The position numbers were made by a program, and so were the translations under genes. From NCBI RefSeq assembly GCF_000518685.1, contig NZ_JAEB01000001.1, positions 124,001 to 188,000 of the forward strand: a stretch of DNA of 64,000 bases, read 5' to 3'. The DNA is from Eubacterium xylanophilum ATCC 35991. GTDB taxonomy: Bacteria; Bacillota; Clostridia; Lachnospirales; Lachnospiraceae. Below, piece after piece: positions 9,105 through 18,367 of the stretch. Position 1 is the stretch's first letter; each line of letters starts with the position of its first letter. The notes under the pieces are model-generated. The model was not told the origin of the DNA and searched no databases. It saw only the letters and a program-made list of their open reading frames with translations.

Positions 9105-11282
9105 ATGGGAAAAATCAGAGTAATTAAGCGTAATGGAGAAGAAGTGGAGTTCAATGCTGAGAAGATTAGTAATGCTATTCAGAAGGCGAATGATGAGGTT
9201 GATGAGAAGAAGCAACTCACATTACTTCAGATAGCAGACATTACTAATCGTGTGGTGCGTCAGATTGAAAATATGTCTCATGCAGTGAACGTGGAGAATA
9301 TCCAAGATTTGGTGGAAATAGGGATAATGCGTGAGGGTGGTTATGAAATAGCTCAGAAGTATGTAAGGTACAGATATCAACGTGAGTTGGCAAGAAAAGC
9401 AAATACTACTGATAGCGAGATTCTATCACTGATAGAATGCAACAATGAGGAAGTTAATCAGGAAAATTCAAACAAAGATGCCAGTATCAATTCTACTCAG
9501 AGAGATTATATGGCTGGCCAAGTAAGCAAGGACTTAACAATGAGATTGCTTCTTCCACAAGACATAGTACAAGCTCACAAAGAGGGAATTATTCATTTTC
9601 ATGATTCCGATTATTATGCGCAGAAGGAGCACAATTGTGATCTTATCAATCTTGAGGATATGTTGCAGAATGGAACCGTAATCAGTGATACGCTTATTGA
9701 AAAGCCACATTCATTTTATACGGCTTGCAATGTTACAACTCAGATTGTGGCTCAGGTTGCAAGTAATCAGTATGGTGGACAGTCTTTTTCTTTGTCACAC
9801 TTGGCGCCATTTGTAGATATAAGTCGCCAGAAGATTATAAAAGAAGTGAGAGCAGAGTATGCTGCACTTGGAATATCTGATACGGATAAGGGATTTGAAG
9901 ATGTTGTAAATAGTCGTTTGAGAGACGAGGTAAAGCGCGGCATCCAGACAATACAGTATCAATTGATTACATTGATGACTTGTAATGGACAGGCGCCATT
10001 TGTTACAATGTTTATGTACCTTGATGAGGTTGAGGGACAAACTCGCAAAGACCTCGCAATGATTATAGAGGAAGTTTTGACACAGCGAATAAAGGGTGTT
10101 AAGAATGAGCGCGGTATCTGGATTACACCGGCGTTCCCTAAGATTATATATGTACTTGATGAAGACAATATTCACGAGGATTCAGAGTACTATTATCTTA
10201 CTGTGCTTGCAGCAGAATGCACGGCTAAGCGTATGGTGCCAGATTATATTTCAGCCAAAGTAATGAGAGAATTAAAGAAGGGTGAAGTATACACATGTAT
10301 GGGATGTCGTTCGTTCTTGACAGTTGAGGACTCTCAGAGGAATCCGGATGGAAGCCATAAGTTTTACGGAAGATTTAACCAAGGCGTAGTTACGATTAAC
10401 TTGGTTGACGTGGCATGCTCGTCATATGGAGATTTTGATAAGTTTTGGAAGATTCTTGATGAGAGACTCGAACTTTGCCACCGTGCACTTCGTTGCCGAC
10501 ATGAGAGACTGAGGGGGACCAAGAGTGACGCTGCTCCAATTTTGTGGCAGTATGGCGCGCTTGCTAGACTAGGCAAGGGTGAAGTTATCGATCCATTGCT
10601 TTACAATGGCTATTCGACTATTTCACTTGGATATGCCGGTCTATATGAGATGTGTGTGAGAATGACCGGAAGGTCTCATACTACCGAGGAAGGTAAGGAA
10701 TTTGCCTTGAAGGTAATGCAGTATTTGAATGATAAATGTTCCGAGTGGAAGGCCGCTGAAAATATCAGTTATTCTGTTTATGGAACACCGATGGAATCGA
10801 CGACATATAGATTCGCGAAGTGTTTGCAGAGAAGATTTGGTAAGATTAAGGGTGTTACAGACAGAAATTATATTACTAATAGTTATCATATACATGTCAC
10901 AGAAAAAATCGATGCTTTTTCAAAACTCACCTTCGAATCAGAGTTTCAGAAACTCTCGCCGGGTGGAGCTATAAGCTATGTCGAGGTTCCAAATATGCAG
11001 GATAATATTCCGGCTGTATTGGCACTTATGAAGCATATTTATGATAATATTATGTATGCAGAACTCAATACCAAGAGTGACTACTGTAAGGAATGCGGTT
11101 ACAATGGAGAGATAATCATAAAGGAAAGCGAGACTGGGAAGCTTGTCTGGGAGTGCCCTAATTGTGGTAATAGGGATCAGAACAAGATGTCAGTTGCCAG
11201 AAGAACATGTGGGTATATCGGAACTCAGTTCTGGAATCAAGGAAGAACCCAAGAAATCAAGGACCGAGTACTTCACATATAA
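9105..11282 (+). CDS. nrdD: Anaerobic ribonucleoside-triphosphate reductase
   Basis: Glycyl-radical enzyme that reduces ribonucleotides to deoxyribonucleotides under anaerobiosis. It has an N-terminal ATP-cone (IRVIKRNGEEVEFNAEKI), then the large barrel (IHFHDSDYY, FSLSHLAPFVD). A Cys4 zinc site, CKECGYNG...CPNCGNRD, precedes the C-terminal RRTCGYIG radical loop with the radical at Gly703. The start is ATG 9105 with GGGAAGG upstream; an ATG seven codons earlier has no ribosome site. The expected partner, the radical-SAM activase nrdG, does not follow; an HD protein follows instead. Confidence 0.96.
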   Translation: MGKIRVIKRNGEEVEFNAEKISNAIQKANDEVDEKKQLTLLQIADITNRVVRQIENMSHAVNVENIQDLVEIGIMREGGYEIAQKYVRYRYQRELARKANTTDSEILSLIECNNEEVNQENSNKDASINSTQRDYMAGQVSKDLTMRLLLPQDIVQAHKEGIIHFHDSDYYAQKEHNCDLINLEDMLQNGTVISDTLIEKPHSFYTACNVTTQIVAQVASNQYGGQSFSLSHLAPFVDISRQKIIKEVRAEYAALGISDTDKGFEDVVNSRLRDEVKRGIQTIQYQLITLMTCNGQAPFVTMFMYLDEVEGQTRKDLAMIIEEVLTQRIKGVKNERGIWITPAFPKIIYVLDEDNIHEDSEYYYLTVLAAECTAKRMVPDYISAKVMRELKKGEVYTCMGCRSFLTVEDSQRNPDGSHKFYGRFNQGVVTINLVDVACSSYGDFDKFWKILDERLELCHRALRCRHERLRGTKSDAAPILWQYGALARLGKGEVIDPLLYNGYSTISLGYAGLYEMCVRMTGRSHTTEEGKEFALKVMQYLNDKCSEWKAAENISYSVYGTPMESTTYRFAKCLQRRFGKIKGVTDRNYITNSYHIHVTEKIDAFSKLTFESEFQKLSPGGAISYVEVPNMQDNIPAVLALMKHIYDNIMYAELNTKSDYCKECGYNGEIIIKESETGKLVWECPNCGNRDQNKMSVARRTCGYIGTQFWNQGRTQEIKDRVLHI

Positions 11283-11290
11283 TTGGAAAG

Positions 11291-11743
11291 ATGACTAGTA
11301 GGGATAAAAAAATATTCAAAAATGTTCTGCGAGAGATTGTAGAACATCCGAATTCTAGATTTTTAGAGACAAAAGAATATATTCAACATGGCAGAGTGTC
11401 AGTTTTTAGACACTCTGTTAATGTTGCATATAATAGTCTTAAACTGGCTCGTAAGCTAAAGATTAAGGTGAATGAGCGAGAATTAATAAGAGGAGCATTA
11501 CTTCATGACTATTTTTTATATGACTGGCATGATGGCAAACCGGAACGCAGGCTTCATGGGTTCTTTCATCCGGGTATAGCTATGAAGAATGCAGAAAAAC
11601 ACTTTGGATTGTCAAAAAAAGAAAAAGATATTATCAAGCATCATATGTTTCCGTTGACATTTCCTTGGCCGCGCTCCAAGGAAGCGCTATTAGTATGTTT
11701 TGTTGATAAGGCTTTGTCAATTAAGGAGACGTTAAATAGATAG
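11291..11743 (+). CDS. HD-domain phosphohydrolase family protein
   Basis: A 150-residue cytoplasmic protein of the HD superfamily. The metal-binding motif ALLHDYFLYDWHD carries the HD doublet near residue 72. Flanking His residues are in VFRHSVNVAYNS and in DIIKHHMFPLTFP, the order expected of a small HD hydrolase. The ATG at 11291 starts eight bases after the nrdD stop with only a weak GGAAAG site, so translation is probably coupled to nrdD. A role in nucleotide turnover would suit the neighbour, but the substrate cannot be read from the sequence. Confidence 0.8.
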   Translation: MTSRDKKIFKNVLREIVEHPNSRFLETKEYIQHGRVSVFRHSVNVAYNSLKLARKLKIKVNERELIRGALLHDYFLYDWHDGKPERRLHGFFHPGIAMKNAEKHFGLSKKEKDIIKHHMFPLTFPWPRSKEALLVCFVDKALSIKETLNR

Positions 11744-11759
11744 GAGCAGAATTTATTAA

Positions 11760-12593
11760 ATGTATGAAAATGGTTTATATAGCGTAAATTATTGGATAAT
11801 GGTTTTCTATTATTACAGCATAATTGGATGGATTTGGGAGAGTATTTACGAATCAATAATTGCAAAAAAACTTTTGAATAGAGGATTTTTACATGGACCA
11901 TATATTCCGCTTTATGGGTCTGGGGCAGTTGTGATATTTATGGTCACGTCCAGATTTCGTGACACTTGGTGGCTTCTTTTTATTGCGGGGGCATTGGTGG
12001 CTACATTTTTGGAGGAAGTAACGGGGCGTATTATGGATAGGGTATTTGATATTAGATGTTGGACATATTCGGGTTATCCAGGCAATATCGACGATATCAT
12101 ATGTATCCCAGCTGCTTTTTTCTGGGGAGTATTGTCATGCCTTGGAGTGTACTATATCAACAGACCATTGGAATATTTTCTCTCGTCTATGGAAGTAAGA
12201 CATATAGAATATATAATTTTAGCTATCACAATTATTTTTGTGTCAGATGCTACGATTTCGGTCAAAAATGCTCTTGCATTTAGATTTGTTATTGAGCGAG
12301 TTAGAATTATTAAAGAAGAGATTGTCAAACTCCGTGACAAGCTTGAAAATATGGTTTTGAAAAATGAAAACGCAAAAGAGAGTAAGGAATATCATCAGTT
12401 AAATGAGAGAATTCTCAAGTCTATGACGGAGGTTGAAATATATGAAGGGCGCGTTCGTCGCTATATTAGGAGAATATTGAGTATAAATCCCAAAGCAACG
12501 GTCATCAGTTTGGGAGTTAAGGTTGTGGACTTAAAGAATGATTTGCTCTCGCATATTCCAGCGAGATTTACAAGAAAAGAAAGAAAGGAATAA
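11760..12593 (+). CDS. CmpB-like (putative ABC transporter permease, PF06541) membrane protein
   Basis: About 277 residues with several membrane segments in the first 180 and a charged coiled-coil-like tail (IKEEIVKLRDKLENMVLKNE) after that. The segment SIIGWIWESIYESI followed by GFLHGPYIPLYGSGA is the hallmark of the PF06541 family, often labelled a putative ABC permease although its function is unproven. No ATPase gene adjoins it. It sits between the HD protein and the aminopeptidase with short gaps, so all three are probably transcribed with nrdD. Confidence 0.75.
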   Translation: MYENGLYSVNYWIMVFYYYSIIGWIWESIYESIIAKKLLNRGFLHGPYIPLYGSGAVVIFMVTSRFRDTWWLLFIAGALVATFLEEVTGRIMDRVFDIRCWTYSGYPGNIDDIICIPAAFFWGVLSCLGVYYINRPLEYFLSSMEVRHIEYIILAITIIFVSDATISVKNALAFRFVIERVRIIKEEIVKLRDKLENMVLKNENAKESKEYHQLNERILKSMTEVEIYEGRVRRYIRRILSINPKATVISLGVKVVDLKNDLLSHIPARFTRKERKE

Positions 12594-12596
12594 AAT

Positions 12597-13916
12597 ATGG
12601 ACGAAAGAACTAAGACTATAGATAAGTTTTTGAATAGAATATCAAGTGATACCTGCAGTTTTACTACCGTAAAAAATTCAATAGAAGAGCTTGAATTAAA
12701 GGGATTTAAACCCCTTTGTCTTGCTGATGAAAAATGGGATATTTCTCCGGGAAATAATTACTTTATAAATATTTACGATTCATCCATAATCGCCTTCTCA
12801 GTCGGGGAAAATTGGAATCGAGATAGTAGTATTACACCTGAAAACAGCCTGAGAATTGCAATGGCTCACACAGATCAGCCATCCCTCTATGTCAAAAGCA
12901 ATCCGGAAATTGTAGATAATAATTATGGAAAACTCAATGTTGAGGTCTATGGTGGAGCAATCCTCAACACATGGATGGATCGCATGCTTTCGGTGGCAGG
13001 AAAAGTAGTGCTCAAAAGTGATAATCCATTTGAACCAGAAGTTAAGATAATTGATATGGAACGTCCGTTATTTACAATTCCCAATCTCGCAATTCACCTT
13101 AACAGAGAGATTAATAAGGGAATAGAACTTAACAAACAGACAGATATGGCAGCTATTGCATGTGTTAGCGGAGAAAAAATAGACAAGAATTTCTTCATGA
13201 ACATGCTTGCAAGGAAATTGCACGTATCTGAGTCAGAGATTCTTGACTACGAATTGTTCATATATAATTGCTGCGCAGGTGATGTGGTTGGATTCAGAGA
13301 GGATATGATATCTGCCCCAAGAATTGATAATATCTCATCTGTATCAGCGTGTCTAGAAGCAATAATTAATGCCAAACGACCTGCTGGAATCAATGTAATT
13401 GCTTTATTTGACAATGAGGAAATTGGAAGCAGGACAAAGCAGGGAGCTGATTCGGAAATATTTAGAATAGTATTGGATAAAATTTTATCCAGCTTAGGGT
13501 TAGATGAGGATAAGATCAACACTATGTTGTTAAATTCATTTGCACTTTCCGTAGATGTGGCTCATGGTTATCATCCGAACAAACCAGAGAAATCGGACCC
13601 AACTAATAAGAATTTTCTAGGTGATGGCGTAGTTATCAAGCGAAGTAGTGCCCAGAATTATGTTACTGACAGTTCGGCAGTCGCTACTGTCATGATGATC
13701 CTTGAGAACGCCAGTATTCCTTACCAAAAATTTGCCAGTAGATCAGACGCTCCGCAGGGCGGAACACTTGGCTCACTGGCGTCTAAGTATCTTCCGGTCA
13801 AGATGGTTGATATGGGAATCCCTATCTTGGCCATGCATTCTGCCAGGGAAATGATGGCGGTGGAGGATTATATATCTTTGGAGAAGGCGATAAAGAGTGT
13901 GTTTGGTGGAGTTTAA
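12597..13916 (+). CDS. apeB: M18 family aminopeptidase
   Basis: Zinc exopeptidase that removes N-terminal, often acidic, residues from peptides in the cytoplasm. The 439-residue length fits the family. Motifs in order are RIAMAHTDQPSLYVK (metal His-x-Asp), GGAILNTWMDR, NIPNLAIHLNRE-like (TIPNLAIHLNREINKG), ALFDNEEIGSRTKQGA (catalytic Glu pair), DVAHGYHPN and the C-terminal MGIPILAMHSAREM with the last metal His. It starts three bases after the upstream stop, so it is in the same operon. The symbol follows usage for M18 enzymes. Confidence 0.92.
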   Translation: MDERTKTIDKFLNRISSDTCSFTTVKNSIEELELKGFKPLCLADEKWDISPGNNYFINIYDSSIIAFSVGENWNRDSSITPENSLRIAMAHTDQPSLYVKSNPEIVDNNYGKLNVEVYGGAILNTWMDRMLSVAGKVVLKSDNPFEPEVKIIDMERPLFTIPNLAIHLNREINKGIELNKQTDMAAIACVSGEKIDKNFFMNMLARKLHVSESEILDYELFIYNCCAGDVVGFREDMISAPRIDNISSVSACLEAIINAKRPAGINVIALFDNEEIGSRTKQGADSEIFRIVLDKILSSLGLDEDKINTMLLNSFALSVDVAHGYHPNKPEKSDPTNKNFLGDGVVIKRSSAQNYVTDSSAVATVMMILENASIPYQKFASRSDAPQGGTLGSLASKYLPVKMVDMGIPILAMHSAREMMAVEDYISLEKAIKSVFGGV

Positions 13917-13971
13917 TTAAATCTGGGGTGTGTGGCATTATTGGCGCCGTGTAGCTCTGTGTGTCGCAGAA

Positions 13972-14340
13972 TACGGCAAAAATTCTTTTTTTAATGATTT
14001 TTGCCGTACGATATCTTTTTGTGGAATTCTTGTTCAAGGAATTTGCCGCAAAATACGGCAAAAAATCTTTTTTTAACGATTTTTGCCGTACGATATCTTT
14101 TTTGTGGAATTCTTGTTCAAGGAATTTGCCGCAAAATACGGCAAGAATTCTTTTTTTAACGATTTTTGCCGTACGATATTCTTTTTAGAGAGTAACCATT
14201 TAGTGTGATTTCCTAATAAGTACGGCAAAAATGACTATTTTAGAATATCTAGCCGTATTATTCTCTAATTTGGCGTGACAAGATTCTTGCTCAGAACTAA
14301 GGGTACGGAAAGATTACGTAAATCTACAATATTTGCCGTA
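13972..14340. repeat. Array B of five 37-bp palindromes
   Basis: Palindromes at 13972-14008, 14054-14090, 14137-14173, 14221-14257 and 14304-14340 are each 37 bp. Start-to-start distances are 82, 83, 84 and 83 bp. The first three are the TACGGCAAAAA/TTTTTGCCGTA subtype with near-identical spacers of 45-46 bp (GATATCTTTTTGTGGAATTC). The fourth and fifth have different stems and spacers. The array fills the gap between the aminopeptidase and the ABC-transporter relic. Confidence 0.87.
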
Positions 14341-14349
14341 TTATGCTTT

Positions 14350-14505
14350 GGAGCATTAGATCAGAAAACAGGAAAGGAGATCATGAAAGTATTTAAACAA
14401 CTTAATGAAATAGGTAAGACAATTGTAATTGTTACTCATGATCCCCAAGTTGCCGCGGCATGTGATAAAACTATTAACATTGAAGATGGTAAAATAGTCA
14501 GCTAG
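14350..14505 (+). pseudogene. C-terminal relic of a MacB/LolD-type ABC ATPase
   Basis: Only the last 51 codons of an ATP-binding subunit remain. GALDQKTGKEIM corresponds to the D-loop region, TIVIVTHDPQVA holds the H-loop His, and INIEDGKIVS is the usual C-terminus. Walker A, Q-loop, signature and Walker B are gone, and the left edge abuts the last 37-bp palindrome by nine bases. It cannot bind ATP. Its final codons are repeated at 17469 as part of a 205-bp duplication. Confidence 0.82.
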
Positions 14506-14685
14506 TTGATTACTTCTCAAAATGTTGATAATCCTTTACACTATGCCAATCGCCACCCCATTTAAAACCATATTTTTTAAATAATTTAAAAGCCTTATCC
14601 TTGTGAGAAATCATATGATCTCTGAGTTTCTTGCGATTGACATAAGGCTTTCTTTTTTTGTATGAACAAAACCACTTTCCATTCT
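14481..14685. repeat. 205-bp direct repeat, left copy
   Basis: Aligns without gaps to 17469-17673 at a constant offset of 2988 with only a handful of mismatches. It covers the last eight codons of the ABC relic and the 3' end of the minus-strand carboxypeptidase gene. The two copies flank the secreted-protein pair at 14856-17281. Confidence 0.9.
14510..14685 (-). pseudogene. 3' fragment of a VanY-like carboxypeptidase gene
   Basis: Encodes the last 58 or so residues of the carboxypeptidase whose intact gene is at 17498-18250: NGKWFCSYK, PYVNRKK, RDHMISHKDKAFKLF and GGDWHSVKDYQHFEK. The homology stops abruptly at 14685, so the signal peptide and the first zinc motif (SKHATGMAID) are missing. 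An open frame continues to 14719 through unrelated sequence and is not expected to be functional. Confidence 0.85.
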
Positions 14686-14776
14686 GATGAGGCCTGAGAG
14701 GTTTTTTTTTATTATTCAACTGTCAAACTCCCGAGACTCTTATTATTAAAAAATAAATTAAAATATCAAAAAGGGC

Positions 14777-14803
14777 TTGACAATTTATATGTATATATAT
14801 AAT
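14777..14803 (+). promoter_or_regulatory. Promoter of the frameshifted secreted gene
   Basis: TTGACA at 14777-14782 precedes a TA-rich stretch with TATAAT at 14798-14803 (15-base spacer) or an overlapping -10 one or two bases away. A GGAGG ribosome site and ATG follow at 14843-14858. Confidence 0.55.
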
Positions 14804-14855
14804 TGTTTAGTGACTATGCGCATAAGTTGATAATTTTACTACGGAGGAAAAACAA

Positions 14856-16059
14856 ATGATTAAAAAAGCGATGTGTATAATGATGTCGACGGTAATGATG
14901 CTGACAACGGCTAGTTACTGTAATGACTCTGCAAATAATGTTTCTAATAGTGTAAGAGATTACACTGTAACAGAAACGTCTTTAGAAAATGGAGAGGAAT
15001 TAAATCGACATAGTGTAGGTGAAAATAATAGTGATGCATACAACGTTAGAAGATGTAAATGTTGCAGATGAAAATGGCGTTAGGATTGAATCGGCTGATT
15101 CTGAGAAAGTAGAGAATATTTTTGATGATATTGAAAATAATGAGAGTGAAATAGATTCATTTGGGAACAATACGCTTGTTGAGGGACGCTGGTCAAAACA
15201 TGATAAAATTGCAGCAGATTATACAAATGTAAAGGAATTTCAAAATGGAGCTAAAGAACCTGATTCTAATTCAAATCTTCACGGTTTGTCAAATAATCAT
15301 GGTTTGCATGGTGGAAGGTATGTAAATTGTATAGCTATTTATAGGTATTTGAATAAAGTGGCAAGAGCTGTAAATGGTCTAAATAAAAATGCTACTTTGA
15401 AACAAATAAAAGAAAAAATAAGTGGAGTTGCAAGAGTGACAGGTATGGAGGATTCTTGTATAATTCCAATGTTGAATGTAGTTTATAATTCATATAAAGA
15501 TTTGGGGATATATGGAACTACTAAGAAAAGATTGACAGATTATGTTGCTCAAAAGCTTAAAGGGAAAACGGGCAGAGAAAAGGAAGCCTTTATGTTTGGT
15601 ATGGCTTCTCATACAGCGACAGATTTGTACGCACACGCATCATATAGATATTTAAATGGATATTGGTATTGGATAGATCACATAGTAGACGAAAATGGAG
15701 ACATGGTGGCAGGAGATCCATTTCATGCAGATAATAAAAAATGTGTTGAAAGAAGATGGAATTCTGCAATTGCCGTGCTAAATAATATTATATTAAGATA
15801 CAACAATAAAAGAAGCGAAATAGATATAATTAGAGACTTTTTGATTGATTCAATTAAAACTGATCCAGACAAGAGAGATTATTATAACTCTCGTTCAATA
15901 AAATATACTGGAGTAAAAGACAAAGATGCAACATATAGACTATTTAATTTTCAAAACTATATGCGTGCAGCAGGAGAAAAAGATTCGTCTATTCTTGGTG
16001 TGTACGGATGGGCAACTGTTTATAGTGACGAGAAGAAAATAAATACAATTAAAGATTAA
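14856..16059 (+). pseudogene. Secreted zinc-phospholipase-C-like protein gene with a frameshift
   Basis: The start ATG 14856 has a good GGAGG site and a signal peptide (KKAMCIMMSTVMMLTTAS), but this frame stops at 15071. From 15019 a second frame, shifted by one base, stays open to 16059 and holds the conserved body. GMASHTATDLYAHASY is reminiscent of zinc-dependent phospholipase C and related His-rich helical enzymes; GDPFHADNKKCVERRW follows. The frames overlap at 15019-15071, so a single-base indel there would explain the break. A GTG at 15019 could give a product without a signal peptide. Either a recent pseudogene or a sequencing error; the enzyme assignment is tentative. Confidence 0.65.
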
Positions 16060-16072
16060 AAGGAGAGAGAAT

Positions 16073-17281
16073 ATGAAAACCATAATGATAAAAAAATTAA
16101 TAATATTCATGTTAATATGCGCTTGTTTTACAAGTATAGGTTCTATAGAAGTGCGTGGAGAAAACATGGATAATAACTCTGATACAAAAGTAAATGATGT
16201 TAGGACAGTAAAGATTAGTGATGGTGTAACCGCTAAAGTAAGTTTTGGTGATTCCGGATGTTGGATTCAAAAACTAAAGGTTTCAAAGAATGTGAAAAAG
16301 CTGATAATTCCTGATAAGATTGATGGAAGTCCGGTAGTTTGGTTTGATTATACCAACAAGGGGGTTGAAGGAGATTCCGATGATGAGTGGACTAATATTT
16401 TCGGGAAGAAATTTGAAAGCCAAGGTGATGAGCTAAATCCAAAAAAATTATACCCTGCAAATAATAAAAACATAACACAAATAGTATTGCCGGATACTAT
16501 CACCTATATTGGTAAAAGGTCATTTGCCGGTTTAACGAGCTTGAGCAAGATAAAATTGCCGAAAAATCTTGAAAGAATAGCAACTAGAACATTTGCAAGG
16601 TGTGAGAAACTAAAAAAAATCGATATTCCAAATAAAGTTGAAGACATAGATAAATCCGCATTTGTCTATTGTAAAAAGCTTAATAGAATACATATTGAGA
16701 AGGGAAATAAAAATTATATCGAAAAGGGAGATGTTATTCTCAAGTCAGATATGAAAACGGTATTTTCTCTTTCAAATGTAAAAAAAACACTTAATATTCC
16801 TGGATGTGTTGAGGCATTTGATACCCCTTTATTGAGCAATTTTATACCTCGCAAAATAAAGATTTCAAAAAATAATAAATGTTTAGCAATAGATAAAAAT
16901 TGTATATATAAGAAGAAGAATAGAGAACTTGTGTTAGCTTTAGCAGATAATAAGAAAATTGCAAAAATATCTGATAAGGTTAAGGTTTTGAAAGAAGGAA
17001 TAGCATGGGCAGGTAAAATAAAAAAAGTTGTAGTTCCAAAGTCAGTTAAATATTTGCGTCAGAATTGGTATTTGGGGTTGTTTTCGGAGACTGAAAATAC
17101 GATAGTGTTTATGTCCAATAAACCACCAATAATTAAAGCTACAAATGGTGATAATGGATTGCCATCCTCAGTGCGTGTAAAGGTTAGTGCTAAATCATTT
17201 AATACGTATAAAAAATGGCTTAAAAAACGTTGTGATCATATTTTGGTGGAAAAGAAGAAAAATTCGTTTTACATTTTTTAA
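16073..17281 (+). CDS. Secreted leucine-rich-repeat (BspA-type, LRR_5) protein
   Basis: About 402 residues with a signal peptide (KLIIFMLICACFTSIGSIEVRG). The central part carries BspA-style leucine-rich repeats: TQIVLPDTITYIGKRSFAGL, KIKLPKNLERIATRTFARC and KIDIPNKVEDIDKSAFVYC, spaced about 23 residues. Such domains are surface-exposed in gut Firmicutes and are linked to adhesion. No LPXTG or membrane anchor is seen at the C-terminus. AAAGGAGAG precedes the ATG, 13 bases behind the frameshifted gene, so the two share the promoter at 14777. Both lie between the 205-bp repeats. Confidence 0.85.
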   Translation: MKTIMIKKLIIFMLICACFTSIGSIEVRGENMDNNSDTKVNDVRTVKISDGVTAKVSFGDSGCWIQKLKVSKNVKKLIIPDKIDGSPVVWFDYTNKGVEGDSDDEWTNIFGKKFESQGDELNPKKLYPANNKNITQIVLPDTITYIGKRSFAGLTSLSKIKLPKNLERIATRTFARCEKLKKIDIPNKVEDIDKSAFVYCKKLNRIHIEKGNKNYIEKGDVILKSDMKTVFSLSNVKKTLNIPGCVEAFDTPLLSNFIPRKIKISKNNKCLAIDKNCIYKKKNRELVLALADNKKIAKISDKVKVLKEGIAWAGKIKKVVVPKSVKYLRQNWYLGLFSETENTIVFMSNKPPIIKATNGDNGLPSSVRVKVSAKSFNTYKKWLKKRCDHILVEKKKNSFYIF

Positions 17282-17436
17282 ATTTTTTCAATAACGGGAG
17301 CGGAATATGCTTAATCATATCGCTGCTTGATGAAAATGGAAATGAAGAATTTTATAGAGATAACGTGTGCGTTTTTGTAAAATTTGACATTTTAAAATAG
17401 TGTGTGCTATAACCCGAGTTTGCCACTTGCAAAGGT

Positions 17437-17462
17437 AAAAACGGAGCCTTTTCTGGCTCCGT
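17437..17462 (-). terminator. Terminator of the VanY-like gene
   Basis: ACGGAGCC (17441-17448) pairs with GGCTCCGT (17455-17462) around a six-base loop. On the minus strand the stem is followed by TTTTT, giving a good terminator for the carboxypeptidase gene. On the plus strand the tail is only TCTCCTT. Confidence 0.78.
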
Positions 17463-17468
17463 TCTCCT

Positions 17469-17673
17469 TGAAGATGGTATAATAGTCAGCTAGTTAATTA
17501 CTTCTCAAAATGTTGATAATCCTTTACACTATGCCAGTCGCCACCCCATTTAAAACCATATTTTTTAAATAATTTAAAAGCCTTATCCTTGTGAGAAATC
17601 ATATGATCTCTGTGTTTCTTGCGATTGACATAAGGCTTTCCATTTTTGTATGAACAAAACCACTTTCCATTCT
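17469..17673. repeat. 205-bp direct repeat, right copy
   Basis: Partner of 14481-14685. Here the ABC-derived part is cut to its last eight codons (EDGIIVS and stop), while the carboxypeptidase part runs on into the intact gene. The two copies are thus joined to opposite halves of what looks like one ancestral ABC-vanY junction. Confidence 0.9.
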
Positions 17674-18250
17674 TCTTGGAAAGATAAGGGTTTTCTATTG
17701 GATTGAGGTCTATTGCCATACCGGTTGCGTGTTTTGATATTTTTGAGCCTTTTACAGTTTTTCTGTAACAAAAACTTGTCGTATTTCCAGCCTCACATGA
17801 TGCTTTATCAGCTGCCTGCGCTCCACCTTTTGACCAATAATTGTCAATTAAAAATGCGCTTTTTATCTCATAGCCGCTCCGCATCATTTTTTTGAGAATT
17901 GTTATCGCATTCTTGGCGATTTTTTTATTGACAATCATCTCGCCAAGTTGGAGCTCATGGTCGTAGTTGTAGTGAACGAATTTTAGATACCTAAGCTGTG
18001 ACAGCTTTATATAGGGATTCTTCTTATATGATTTACCGTTAATTCTCTTATAAACATCTGATTTTTTTGTTATCTTAAATATTTTAAAGTAAGATGCTTC
18101 CTCTTTTCGTGTGAGCTTTTCCGGGGCAAGAACCGTCCCGGCATCGATCATAGTTACATCTGTAGAGGTGGCTGATGATATTGATGATGTACTCAATATC
18201 ATTGTAATGCCTAGTATAGGAACTAGAATTTTACATAATATTTTTTTCAT
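17498..18250 (-). CDS. D-alanyl-D-alanine carboxypeptidase, VanY/M15 type
   Basis: Secreted zinc peptidase predicted to trim D-Ala from peptidoglycan stem peptides. The 250-residue protein starts with a signal peptide (MKKILCKILVPILGITMILS). M15 zinc motifs are SKHATGMAIDLNP (His and Asp ligands) and GGDWHSVKDYQHFE (catalytic Glu/Asp region and last His ligand). A region of about 110 residues before the catalytic domain has no assigned function. AGGAGG precedes the ATG. Its 3' end is duplicated at 14510-14685. It could instead be an endopeptidase, since M15 substrate choice cannot be read from motifs. Confidence 0.85.
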   Translation of the reverse strand: MKKILCKILVPILGITMILSTSSISSATSTDVTMIDAGTVLAPEKLTRKEEASYFKIFKITKKSDVYKRINGKSYKKNPYIKLSQLRYLKFVHYNYDHELQLGEMIVNKKIAKNAITILKKMMRSGYEIKSAFLIDNYWSKGGAQAADKASCEAGNTTSFCYRKTVKGSKISKHATGMAIDLNPIENPYLSKKNGKWFCSYKNGKPYVNRKKHRDHMISHKDKAFKLFKKYGFKWGGDWHSVKDYQHFEK

Positions 18251-18367
18251 GATTAATCCTCCTAGTATAATATGAGATTGGAATGTGTTATAAATAATTA
18301 TAGCACATTAAATGGTATTAAACAAGCCATATCAACTTCAAAGTGGTAGGATACGTTCCCATTACCA

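Noticed and set aside
11207-11290. Longer start for the HD-domain protein
   Set aside because: The extension overlaps the conserved glycyl-radical end of nrdD and has no ribosome site; ATG 11291 is simpler.
14275-14349. Upstream extension of the ABC-ATPase relic from an ATG-like start at 14275
   Set aside because: This part reads through a 37-bp palindrome and has no similarity to ABC proteins; homology begins only at about 14350.
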